Below are positions 12,028 through 22,519 of a DNA stretch of 64,000 nucleotides, in pieces (position 1 is the first letter of the stretch; every line of letters starts with the position of its first letter). The DNA lies in assembly GCA_027604505.1 (NCBI GenBank), contig JADIIX010000041.1:40576-104575 (forward strand), read 5' to 3'. Below the pieces are notes generated by a model. The model was given only the letters and a program-made list of their open reading frames with translations. It was not told where the DNA came from and did not search any database. A program made the translations under genes and the position numbers. The stretch comes from Gonapodya sp. JEL0774 (taxonomy: Eukaryota; Monoblepharomycota; Monoblepharidomycetes; Monoblepharidales; Gonapodyaceae).

Positions 12028-12286
12028 CGACGTCCAGAGTTGGATCCTCAACAGTCGTCTGTCTCACCTGTTGCACCGTCTGGTCCTTTTCCACTGACCG
12101 AAACTCCTCCCCTTCCTTACGTGCCGTACCACGAAGGAAAGGAAATGAAGAAAAAAATAGTGGAAGAATCCAGAGATTATTGAAAGCCTTTGCGTGCAAA
12201 TTACATTAGGATTGTACAAGGAATGCAAGAATCGGGGTTTACAAAACAAAACATTATTCACTCGAACCCGTAAGTCGCTCTACCAA

Positions 12287-15200
12287 TCAACCCTGGGGAG
12301 TTGCGAAAAGTCGTAAGAACAGGGATCAGGCCTGGTCAATCAATCAATGCACTCACGAAGAGTCGAGCGAGATCTCCCTCCGTTAAACGAGCCATTTGTC
12401 CTTCTGCGCCTTCCCCAAGCACACCCTGAGAGAGTGCCTTTTTCGAGCGTTGAAGGTCAAGAATACGGGTCTCCACACTGTTCGCAACTGTCAGGCGGAA
12501 TACTTTAACCTAGATGAACCACAATAGCAAAGTAAGAAGTACGAATCGAATCAGAGTCCGAATTGCTTTCTTCACACCTCTTTCATCTGCCCGATTCGGT
12601 GCACACGATCCTGATATGTGTCAACAAAAAAAAAAGTGAAGAAACAAAAAGATTACCAACACCTGGTCAGGAAACCCCTCCAAGATTCCACTTACTACTG
12701 CTTGATCTTCCAGTGCGGGATTCCACCATACATCCAGCATTATAACTCGTGAGGCGGATGTCAAGTTGAGGCCAACTCCCCCACACCGGAGGGAAACCAG
12801 AAGAACAAATGTCGTCTCATCATGTTCTAAATCATTGAGAGAGTTCTCTCTCTCTTGTGCCTTCATCGCACCATCGTATCGGTGCCATGAGATGTTTTCC
12901 CGTTCCAAGCCCTTTTCGACTTGATCCAAAAACGATGTGAACTGTACGAGACAAGCAGTGTGTCAAACCATACCATTCATCGGGACAAACGACAAGCGCA
13001 CCTGTGAAAACACGACCGTTTTACTTCCCGGATCCTCCTCCTGGATTTGCTTCAGTATTTCAAGAAGTCTGTCGATCTTTGTGCTAGAAACCCATTCAGA
13101 GTCTCCCGATCGGATAACCATGTTCGTCTATCCGAAAAATGACGCAAGTAATCAAACAAAACGTAAACCGATGAAACACCGCAGTGCTTGCTCACAATCG
13201 CTTCGTTGTCCTTAGCTTGCTGCGCCTTGAGTTCCTCTTCGTTTATTCGCGCTTGCTCCGCCAGTGTTTTACCTTTCATCGTCTCTTTTGCATTTCCCTC
13301 TGCACCCTCGGCTTCCCGCTTCTTCCTGGCTAAATCCCGAGCAGCCAACTGCGCAAGTTGCTCGAATGTGAGGAAATCTTCTTCTTCGTTGAGCACTTGG
13401 TAAGCACGTTGCACGAAAATCACGTTAGCGACGTATTCGATACAAACGGACTCCAGCGCTCTGCTCACAGTCGAGAGGGTCCACTTCGGGAATAAATGCT
13501 GCAGTGGACACATACATATTTGGCCTGCCCGATTCAAAGGCGCGTTAAACCAAGGTGGCAAACGAAACCAATACATCTCACGCACAGGATGAAAGTTCGG
13601 CAAATGGGGCACGGCCTCGCCCTCGGATCTTCCTCCTCCTCAGGGTGGAAGTTGATGGCATCGCTAGAGATCACGTTTAATTAACGGACAGTGTTACAGC
13701 CCAAGAAATAACCCACGAACAGATTTGGCACTGACCTGGTGAACACCTGCTCGATGCACTCTTTGCAAAAGGGGTGACCACATGATGTAACAACACCGTT
13801 ACTCAAAACGCTATTTACCGAGTCAAGTTTAAAATGTGAGCAAGCCATTCAGGCCCAGTTCAGCGCCGGGAAACTCACTCTGTGCACACAGGGCACTCGC
13901 CATCAAATGCTCCTTCGCCATCTCCCTTCTGCAACGATTTCTCTTCACCTGCTTTGCACAACCTCGCAAACGTTGCTGGTGACATGATCCTTCGTGCTTT
14001 CTGGACCTCAGCGAGCAGTTCCGGGGTCATATTGTCCTCATTTGCAACGCGAGGGCGATTTCCAAGTAACGTTCGGCCACCTGCCCGCGAGGCGACTTGC
14101 CGTTGATCCTGTCCACGCTCGTTAGCAGGGAGCCCAAGCATGACCTGTAGCAGTTGATTATTATTCTCCTGATCAAGCGCATGCTGTCGGTCGTCATTGC
14201 TGCCATTGTTCAAATTGCGCATTGCATCCCGTAGAACAAGGAATGGGTGATCCGCAGCTAAAGCGGCAAGCAAATGTGAGTGTCCTACCCCATTGACTAT
14301 CCTTCTCCGTGCAGGGAGCTCACCTTGACGCAATCGAAGTAGAAGCACCAAAATGTTGCTGTAGTGCTTCATAACCACGCCCTCCTTGACATACTTATTG
14401 AATTGAAGTCTTGCTCGCCGCTCCAGTGCCTCGTAAAACGCTCTTTCATCCTCAGAGAAATGAACTGCCTCCTCGAAGACCGTTTTCGGCGGCAACGTTA
14501 AAATGAGATTACCCTCAGCATCTTTCTGGGTTTTGGTGCGCCGTAGCAGGACACCCTTCAGGACTTGTGAGGAAAAATTGCGAGGATACATTTTGCAAGT
14601 GTTATGTCTCGCTTCACCATATTGGCAGACCAGAGAAAGGCACACATGGCTCACTTTGTTGCAATCTGGCTATTGCCTTGCGCGTGGAAACGTTCAGAAT
14701 GGCTTTTCGGAACGTTTGGTGACTGCTGAAGACGGGAACACGGAGGAAGCGAAACAGGGACCACAACTCATCCAGGTTGTTTTGAATTGGTGTTCCAGAC
14801 AGACACCATCTGTTCATAGCATCCAACGCCGCCGCCGCCTTGGACGCCCTCGTGTCCTTCCCCTTGACGTACTGAGCTTCGTCCAGTACCACCCTCCACC
14901 ACGTCACACGGAAGAGCGCTCCCGCAGGAACTCTCTTGGCGGCCGCGGCGGGCAATGCCTCCCACGCCTCGTGGTCCATGACGTCACCTGGTTTGACGGG
15001 ACTCATGGGAGCCTCTGAAGCCAACGTGGCGTATGTTGTGATGACGACGTTGTAGGTGGCGAGTTCCGCCGGAGAGAGTTTGTTTTTGCCGTGGTAGGTG
15101 GCGACTCTAAGTTTTCCTGAGCCAGCGTGCTTACCGATCTCCCGCTGCCACTGTGCACCAATGAGAGATAAAATTCCGAGGCGAGCACGGTGCAGAATGA

Positions 15201-17225
15201 GAGTGAGTGAACTCTGACTTTGGCTCCCGCCTCTCTCAAGTGTTCAACGTACCTGCCCAATAAGTGACAACGGGCATACAATTAACGTAGAGTCGAATGT
15301 AGGGTGTGGGTTATGGAGGATGAGGGCGATCGTCTGCACGGTCTTGCCCAGTCCCTGAAAATGCGTCGTTCGAAACCAGTGAAGAGAGGTCAGTTCGAAG
15401 AGCACCGCGCATGGATTCAGAGTATACAAAGCCCGTCCACACCCCTTCCAACACCCCTTTCTCGATTCCCCGACCTCGCACACTGCAACCCACCATATCG
15501 TCCGCAAGGATTCCTCCTCTGAGTTCCTTATCCTCCTGGGAGGTCATCCAGTGCAATCCAACGAGTTGGTGTTCCATTAAGTCGCACCGGAGACCAATTA
15601 CGCGGATACTAGCCAGATGGAAGGTGGGATCAGTCAGCAAAGGGTTCCAAGAAAGAATGTTCCGTCGCTACACAATAGGGAACTCTCCGCGCATCCTCGC
15701 ACATTTCCAACTCACTCTGCCCTCTCTGGGTAATTCTTCCCCGGGGGCGATCTCTTTGTGGGCTTCATTTTCTGCACCTCGCCTGCCCCATCTTTGGCCT
15801 TCTCTTTGCCCTTGTCAGAACGCTCTCCGACCATGTTGCGCCAGCTTCGCTCGAGGCGGATTTGGCGTGTGATGGGGGCAACAACGTCCTGGTTGAAACG
15901 AGGTGCGGTAGAGTTCGAGTAGATGGAGTAGTTGGAAGTGATGAGCTCCACAAAGCAAAAAGTCCTCGCGACACCTCGCCTCCAGGACTTCCAAGACCGA
16001 GAGAACTCACCGAATCCGCCACAATCTCCACCAATCGCGCCACTTCGTGGTCCTCCAAATCCCTTCGCCCCGGCATGTTGGCGAGCAGGCCCTCCAAATC
16101 TTTGTCCAGCGCACAGCGATTCCCGTCTTCGTCGTCGGAGAAAAGCTCCCCCTTGATGCCGGGCTCCGGTTTGATGCCGAGGGCAACTCCGCCTGGGTTG
16201 GCAGGGAGGGCGCGCGGAGGGGAGGGCAACGAGGGCCGAATAATTGGAGCTGGGGGAAGAACGGGATGAGGAGGAGGTGGCAGTGGCGGTGGTGGTGCGC
16301 GCACGAAGGTCATAGAAACGTCTTGCATTTCTGTGAGGTCGATGATTTCTTCGTCCTCCTCATCTTCGTCGTCGCTGTCAACAATCGTTTGTGCAGCTGT
16401 GACGATGCGGGTTGGAACAACGGATACGGGTGGCGGTGCGGGTGCTGGTGCGGGTGCGGGTGGGAGAGGTGTGGTAAGCGAGAGGAGCGTTCGCGCGACT
16501 GGTGATGGCTGCACAGAAGGCCGTTGGAGAGGTGACCTAAGTGGTACCGGAGGAACTGAAGGAGACGATGCTGGGTTCCGTCTAGCCGGATTCGTGGCGG
16601 TCTCATCATCACTGTCCAAAATCATTTGAATGTCGTCTACAGGAGCTATGGGTGGTAGGGCTTCAGCAACCGTTCGTGGAGCTGCAGGCGGCGAACGTTG
16701 GACAATTTTCACAGGAGCAGTGGAAGCGACAACTTGAGGTACGGGTGCGGACGGCACGGCAACTTGCTGGACTGTATGTGGGGCGAATCTGATAATCAGA
16801 GGTGGAGCAGCCGAAGCGATGGCGGGAGGAGAAGGAGCGAGGGACGGTTTGCCGACCCCATCTTGGGGCTCCCAAGCAATCGCTGCAGGATGCACCAATG
16901 GAGTGGTAGCTTTAGAAGCACGCGCCGGCGTCCGTCGAGCCGAGCTTCTCGTTGGTATAGTTGTCGTCGACTTTAGCGGGAATGAAGGAGAATCGTGAAC
17001 AATTGTTTGCACATTCGGGCTGCATGAGCGGGGAGCGGCCGCTGCTGTTCCCCTGCGGCTCCTTGTTGACAGTGCGGGCGATGCCGTGTTGCTGTCAATT
17101 TGGGCTGGTCCCAGCGGCAGCTTGCGACGTTGAAGTGTAGTGGATCCGGTGTCCAGCTCCAGAGCGAATGCAGGATCACCAGCGGGAGCAGGTGGATCGA
17201 TTCTGCGACGTTTAGGATTGGGCAT
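12287..17225 (-). CDS. ULS1: ULS1/RIS1-like SNF2-family ATPase with RING finger
   Basis: DNA translocase with a RING E3 module, of the type that targets SUMO-modified proteins on chromatin. From the ATG at 17225 comes about 450 residues of disordered, proline/serine-rich sequence with acidic patches resembling SUMO-interacting motifs: MILDSDDE, TIVDSDDEDEE and EEIIDLTE. The helicase follows: LMEHQLVGLHWMTSQE, GGILADDM then GLGKTVQTIALIL (Walker A, split by an intron), TLIVCPLSL, VVLDEAQYVKG (DEAQ box), CLSGTPIQNNLDELWSLFRF and VLLRRTK. Between the lobes lies a RING: ECPVCTE, SCGHPFCKECIEQVF and ARPCPICRT, all eight ligands present. Lobe 2 has ISWHRYDGAM, LRCGGVGLNLTSASRVIMLD, WWNPALEDQAV and DRVHRIGQ. 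It ends LTEGDLARLFG at 12287. No HIRAN domain is seen, which argues against Rad5; the SUMO-motif-rich N-terminus favours Uls1 over Rad16. Confidence 0.85.
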
Positions 17226-17964
17226 GATTTTTCTTTTGAAACTGTGTCAGAGAGAGGATGAATATTGATTTCTGGAGCAAGGGGGGAGCCCGTCAATGTC
17301 GGGGTTGAAATCGGCGGACAACCGATTTTTCTGCGATGGGCCCGCAATCGATTGCAGAACACGGTGAAATGTAATGTGATCCAGAGCGGAATCGATGAGA
17401 TGGCCTGGTGCAGTGCGACTGTGTGACTGTGGGACTGTGAGGCCCATCCTTCCATTGGTCCGGCTCTGGTCGAGGAGTGGACCGTGCATCGGGTTTCATC
17501 GTTGCACCATGTGGGCAAGTATAGCTCGTTAGAAGGACCCTTCCCTTCCTGTCCATCAAGTTTGCTCGGGCTCATGTAAATAGAGAACTGGGCAGTAATA
17601 GGAGCGACACGTCGCGAAGCACGACAACACCCATCCAACACATTGTATAAATTCATGGGTTTATACTATGAGCACGGTCCAGATAAGAGAGAGAGTATCC
17701 ACGTAATGAGTTATTTAATTCATGCATGTTCATTATGTAAGTACTCATGTGATTCTGTTTTTGATGGTGCAAAGTACACGTCATGGGACCACTTCGAAAA
17801 TCACATGCAAATAGTTGAATGGGCTCAGACCTTATAAGGGGCTTCTCCCAAACCAAATAACTCTTCTTTCATTACTACGAAACCTTTCTCTCGCTTTCCA
17901 CCTCATAAGCACTTTTCAAATTCCCGCGTCTGCTTCTTCGCTCTCCACCGCTCTCTATCCAAAC
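17226..17964. promoter_or_regulatory. divergent intergenic region, ULS1-like / perilipin-like
   Basis: About 740 bases between two diverging genes. I see no coding frame I can support. It contains a run of near-repeats of GACTGTG (17417-17440), an inverted repeat at 17645-17666, and a C/T-rich stretch just upstream of the perilipin-like ATG (17870-17960) typical of strongly expressed fungal genes. Confidence 0.5.
17645..17666. repeat. inverted repeat in intergenic region
   Basis: Perfect 7-base arms (GTATAAA and TTTATAC) separated by 8 bases. Both arms contain a TATAAA-like box, so it could serve as a core promoter element in either direction, or bind a dimeric factor. It lies about 300 bases upstream of the perilipin-like start and about 420 bases upstream of the ULS1-like start. 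Confidence 0.5.
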
Positions 17965-19388
17965 ATGACTTCCATCGCTTCCCGGGTCCAACCTGTCGTC
18001 GAAAACGCTGTCGCAACTGCTGGTGAAATCGGAAAGAAGTGAGCCCTTCCCTTTCTCTTCACTTCATTCTTCTTGATCTGCTTCGCCCGGATTCACTTCG
18101 CGCTCTCGTCTTCGTCGTCCCGTTGACCTGTCCTCGGCTTGTCCCTTTCTTGCCTCCACCACCCGCACTTCCCTCGTCTATCTCCAACAGATACATTCCC
18201 GAGCCATACTACACCCAAGGCACTGAGGCTGCCAAATCCGCATACTCCGTGGCGGAGAAGTACGCTACCGGATCGTACGAAGGTCGGTTGCTGTTTGCTG
18301 TTTGGATGTGCCCCGCAAGGCTGTTTGGTAATCTTGTTCTGATTTCGCCCGCCTCCCCGATTTTTCAATTCACCTTCCACCAATCGACTTCAACTTCGTT
18401 AGCTATTCAAAAAACCCGCGCCGATGTTGAAAAGAGGGTGACCGACACTCGGGACTTGGCGGTCAAGTGAGTTTCCCCGACCGCGTCTCCAAAAAACTTT
18501 GGGAAATCTCCTCTCTACCCTCTTGTGTTTCTCACCTTCGATGTTCCATCTTTTTCATACTATTAAACTGCAGAACTGCTCAGAACTCTTACGAAGCATA
18601 TGTTCCTGTCCCCGTCAAACAAACCGTCGAGTCCACCCTCGCTGCCGCCACTCAAGCTCGCGAAGTCGCCACCAAGCGCGTAGAGGATGCGCAAAAGGCA
18701 GCTGTGGACGCTCAGAAAATGGCTATCGGGAAGGTGGAGGAAACCAGGCAATTCGCTGTCGCAAAGGCTGCGGAGGCACAACAAGTCGTGACGGCCAAGG
18801 CTACTGAGGTGAGTTTGTAGCTTCAAGAAGGTAAAGAAATAATGGGAATCTTCCCAAGGAAAAAAGCCTCAAAGTCAAGCAGTTGCCGGTTGCCGGTTTT
18901 GCCAGCGTGTCTGGGGGGCTTGCGATTGTGATACATCTGGTTTGAAAAATGGTTATACGAGGGTGTTTTGTTGTTTGTCCGCGACAACCTTTCGGTCGTT
19001 TCAGATGGACCTGTCTCATCGCACTCCATATCCATCAGGCATCCCAAACCGCCTACAAAGCCGCTGAGCCTTACATCATTCCCGTCCAAACTAAGATTGT
19101 CGAGTTGATTAAAGAGTACAAGCTCGACGAGCGTGTGACCACCATTGTCAAGGAGTACAAACTGTGAGCATGAAGTTGCACCGAGGCTCCGTTGTTGTGA
19201 TGACGCTTCGGCTCACCTCTCGCCGTGCCCTTCTTTTACTTCATTCAAATAGTGACCAACGAGCCGCCGAGATCGTCACATTCCTTGAGCACCGTGGCAT
19301 CCCCGTTCCAAAAGCCGTCAAAGAATATCTTCCCATCGTGTCCCAACCCGAGGAAGCGAAAGGCAACGGCGTGAACGGCACTCACTGA
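17965..19388 (+). CDS. perilipin-like (PAT/CAP20-type) lipid-droplet protein, tentative
   Basis: Six exons join cleanly: 17965-18038, 18191-18282, 18403-18466, 18574-18808, 19039-19163 and 19253-19388. The protein is about 240 residues, almost entirely helical, alanine/valine/lysine-rich with periodic charge. After SRVQPVVENAVATAGEIGKK come YIPEPYYTQGTEAAKSAYSV, a long repetitive helix (ATQAREVATKRVEDAQKAA, then AVAKAAEAQQVVTAKATE), and YKAAEPYIIPVQTKIVELIK. No membrane segment or catalytic motif is visible. Amphipathic 11-mer-like helices of this kind coat lipid droplets in fungal perilipins such as MPL1 and CAP20; an apolipoprotein-like or LEA-like role would look similar. The function is inferred from composition and helix pattern, not a diagnostic motif. 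The neighbouring lipid hydroxylase gene is consistent. Gene structure is very sure, the family moderately so. Confidence 0.65.
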
Positions 19389-19703
19389 ATGCTGTTTGTT
19401 GTAGCCCACGATGCGTGATTCGGAGGTTGCCCTTCTTGTCTCTCACCTCAGAGGTTGTGAGAAATTTCCATTTAGTTTTGCATTGTAGTTTCTCGCTTCG
19501 ATTTGGACATCGCCAATAGAGAGTTTGTTGATCTCTGTCATTTACATACGTAATAGGAGGTTGTTTGTAACGCAGGAAAACTTGGTGGTGAAGGAGTTAC
19601 GGTATCGGTTCTGAACGTCCCGATATGCAAAAGCACTTTCCCTTTGAAAGCAGCCAAGACACTCGAGCATCCCCACCGAAAGTATCATTGTCATCTAACT
19701 TCG
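19389..19703. other. intergenic, perilipin-like to hydroxylase
   Basis: About 315 bases between two plus-strand genes. No gene seen; it presumably holds the 3' untranslated region of the first and the promoter of the second. In-frame sequence without an ATG continues upstream of the hydroxylase start, so that start could lie in an unseen 5' exon. Confidence 0.4.
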
Positions 19704-21019
19704 ATGACCATCGACAAGAGCCCCGCTCAGCAACCGCCGTCGCCCTCCCGGGGGATATTTTGGCCTTTACAAAACATCGTTCAAATGATCCTCTTATCAG
19801 ACGTCCCCGATAAGCAGAATCGAAACACCTCTTCAGGCGATACGCCTAAACCACCTTTGAAGCCATATCTGTTGAATCCCGTGGATCACCTGCTTGCGGT
19901 TTCGGGGGGCATTCCACGATTCGCTATTGCGTTACTCATCTGGCAAAGTCTCCACGTGACGATTTCTACCAAGAATACCACGGACTACACGTGGATTTGG
20001 AGTGTCATCGTACGAGATTTGATCATCAACTGGAGTGTTGGCATTGGTTGGGACTTTCTGATGTACAGCGGATCAGCACTCTCGACAAAGATGAGATCAC
20101 GCAAGTTCAATCCTGTGAGCATCACTCGGGATCGCTGACACAAAAAGATTATTACAGAGCATTACTATGTGGAATCTAGATATATCCTTCGCGGAGCCAA
20201 TTCATTCATGATTTTTGTTGGACCACGGTGTCAACTCTCATCTCCTCACTGCTCGAGATTGCTTGCATTCAGTTCCTATGGTTTCATACTTACTTTTGGA
20301 ATTGGTGGCAAGATCCTGTGACTCTCGCCTGGCTCCTCACAATGCTTCACGTACGACTCTTTCATTTCTACTTCATTCACCGTGCGATACATCCATGGAG
20401 GACGGCAAGTTCAGCCTCGCAAATATCCAACGGAATACTGAGAGAGGTGGTGAAAAGGGTCCCGGACGTTGGAAGTTTTCTCTACAGGTTAGTGATCTTT
20501 GAGATCAGTAATGGAGCTCATCATTCACAACGAGCCAATATTTACTAGAAATGTCCACTCTCTCCATCACAAGAGCTATAATCCGACCGCACTGAGTGGA
20601 ATCTCTATGCATCCCATAGAATCGTTCGCGTACTATACCGCAGCCTTGATTCCGGTTGCATGCGGCGCCCACCCCCTCGTGTTTCTGTTTTACAAAATGG
20701 ATCTTACACTGGGCGCATTGACCGGCCAGTGAGTGCTGTCGCACCTTCGCTTCCAGTATCGCAAAGCGAGAACACATTTCTCACCATCCCTCTCCTAAGT
20801 GACGGCTTTTCTGCACCGGGCACTGCTTCCTACAATCACTGGCTACATCATTCGAAGTTTGAGGTACAGTCGTCGCAAAAATGAGAAAGTCTATGCTATC
20901 TGACGCAATAATATGTCTATTGCGTGCAGATCAACTATGGTGAAAATCTTGTACCTCTGGATTGGCTTTTTGGAACGTTTGGTGATGGAGATGCCAAAGC
21001 TCCTGCTAAAGAGAATTAA
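19704..21019 (+). CDS. fatty acid hydroxylase / sterol C-5 desaturase superfamily protein
   Basis: Di-iron membrane oxygenase of the ERG3/ERG25-type superfamily, acting on sterols or sphingoid or fatty chains in the ER. All three histidine boxes are present: FIHRAIHPW (HX3H), NVHSLHHKSYNP (HX2HH) and YNHWLHHSKFEINYG (HX2HH). Hydrophobic segments include PRFAIALLIWQSLHV, the region around DLIINWSVGIGWDFLMYSG, STLISSLLEIACIQFLWF and AYYTAALIPVACGAHPLVFL. The frame is restored by GT-AG introns: exon 1 ends at 20114 and exon 2 starts at 20180 (KFNP then IYPSRSQFIHDFCWTT). A further intron separates DVGSFLYR from NVHSLHHK, and others lie near 20735 and 20870-20930. It ends PLDWLFGTFGDG...KEN at 21019. 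The ATG at 19704 is the first in frame. It is convergent with the NmrA-like gene, only 54 bases away. The substrate cannot be told from sequence. Confidence 0.9.
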
Positions 21020-21073
21020 TTTTTGACGTTTGGGTCTGTCGCACTCTGTACATATCTGTAATTTACCAATAAA

Positions 21074-22456
21074 TCACAATGCAGCAAGCTCCGAGACAAA
21101 GTACGTGCGATTTCTCTTCGCCCACTCTTCAATTGTCAGTGCCGGCCGTCCAACTATTTCTTCAATGATCTCGGGGTACACGGGAGGTTTGAACGGTTTT
21201 GCTCCAGGAGCCCTGCTGGCCCGTTGCGCCAGCTCCCGTGCGTCTTGTAAGTTGTGCCGAAGGGAAGCGAAGTAAGCGAGCCGACCTCCATCCTGGGGAT
21301 CCACTTCAAGAGCCTCATTGTAGAGCTCCTCTGGCGCCATGAACTTGGCCTTCAAAGGACTGATCGACAACGTGGAGGAGATTGTGGCAAGCGCGGCCTC
21401 ACTGCATCCGGGGATCGTTGGTCAAGAGGAACCAGTTATTCTCTTCCCTCTCTCATTACTCACACTGAAGATGTCTCGGCAAAAAGCCGATGGCGCTTTC
21501 CCGTGTGTCCATCGGGATTCAAGAGACAACTGATTGAAAATGCAATCAGCGTCATCCAGCAATTCGACTGTATGTGAAACCTCACCAAGCCGCCACATCG
21601 CCGATATCCTGGCAAGCAATAAATGGCAATATTGTGTTTGGAACACCCATGACGGCAACGACACCTAGAGTAAACACAAGCACACAAGTACTGTCTGGTA
21701 AGTGTTAACACAAGATTGCTCAATTTCACCTACCATCCTTCACTCGGCGTCTCCCGTTGTATGTCACCAAATTCTCAGTAAAATAGCCAGGCTGCAAAAA
21801 AGTCCACCGATTGGGTAGCTTCATTTCGATGTAACTATCAATAAGCTCTGGATTGCGGAATGGATGAGGTTTCATATAAAGTTTTAATATATTCGTGGGA
21901 TGGGACCAACCATGCCATCCGATGTGTTGCACGAACACACTCCGAGGTGGATCCGCTGTAAGATGAACGAAATGGGATACATCTGCCCGAGCGATCTTTA
22001 TGTTTGATGATCATTCTTGGGTACAGTTTGTTTGATTCGAACACATACCAGCACTCGCGGCAGCGTCGATGAACCATTTGGCCTGATGCATCATAGCAGC
22101 TGTATAGCCATTCATGAAAAACACGGCATCGACCCCTTGATGAAGTGGACAGAACCATCTACAGATCGGAACAATACAACCCGAAGCCGAAAGTAACACA
22201 CACCATTCAATACTTTCTTGAACGTCCTCGGTTCATCCAAATCCAGCACTCTCCACTCATGCGCAAGTCCATCTGCAACGAGCCGTTCCGCCTTCTCCCT
22301 TGACCTGGCGGTTGCGATCACTTTGACCTTCCGACCATGAACTCGAAGAGACGGCTCCACAGAGAGACGAGACTGGAGATGCCGGAGACAGTAGGACCCG
22401 ACAAGGCCAGTGCCACCGAGGACTAAAATCGCCCAAGATGGTTCGGGTGAAGTCAT
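21074..22456 (-). CDS. NmrA-like NAD(P)-binding reductase, tandem copy A
   Basis: Rossmann-fold protein of the atypical short-chain dehydrogenase (NmrA/HSCARG) group. It starts at the ATG at 22456. The cofactor loop is ILVLGGTGLVGSYCLRHLQS (GGxGxxG), followed by VIATARSREKAERLVADG. After an intron comes GVDAVFFMNGYTAAMMHQAK with FIDAAASAG, then the exon with HIGWHGWSHP, ELIDSYIEMKLPNRWTFLQP and GYFTENLVTYNG, then ACQDIGDVAAW, and a C-terminal helical tail with PEELYNEALEVDPQDGGRLA to the stop at 21074. No catalytic YxxxK is clear, as in regulatory NmrA proteins, so it may be an oxidoreductase or a redox sensor. The next gene upstream is a close paralogue in the same orientation whose stop lies only 63 bases before this ATG. 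Confidence 0.87.
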
Positions 22457-22519
22457 GTCTATGTCGGAATATTTGGGGGACCCACACATGTGTCACCGCT
22501 GTCCAATATCAATACACTT

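Noticed and set aside
15765-17225. The N-terminal disordered part of the ULS1-like gene as a separate gene
   Set aside because: It is co-linear and in orientation with the helicase exons, has no terminator-like space after it, and acidic SUMO-type motifs are expected ahead of a Uls1 helicase.
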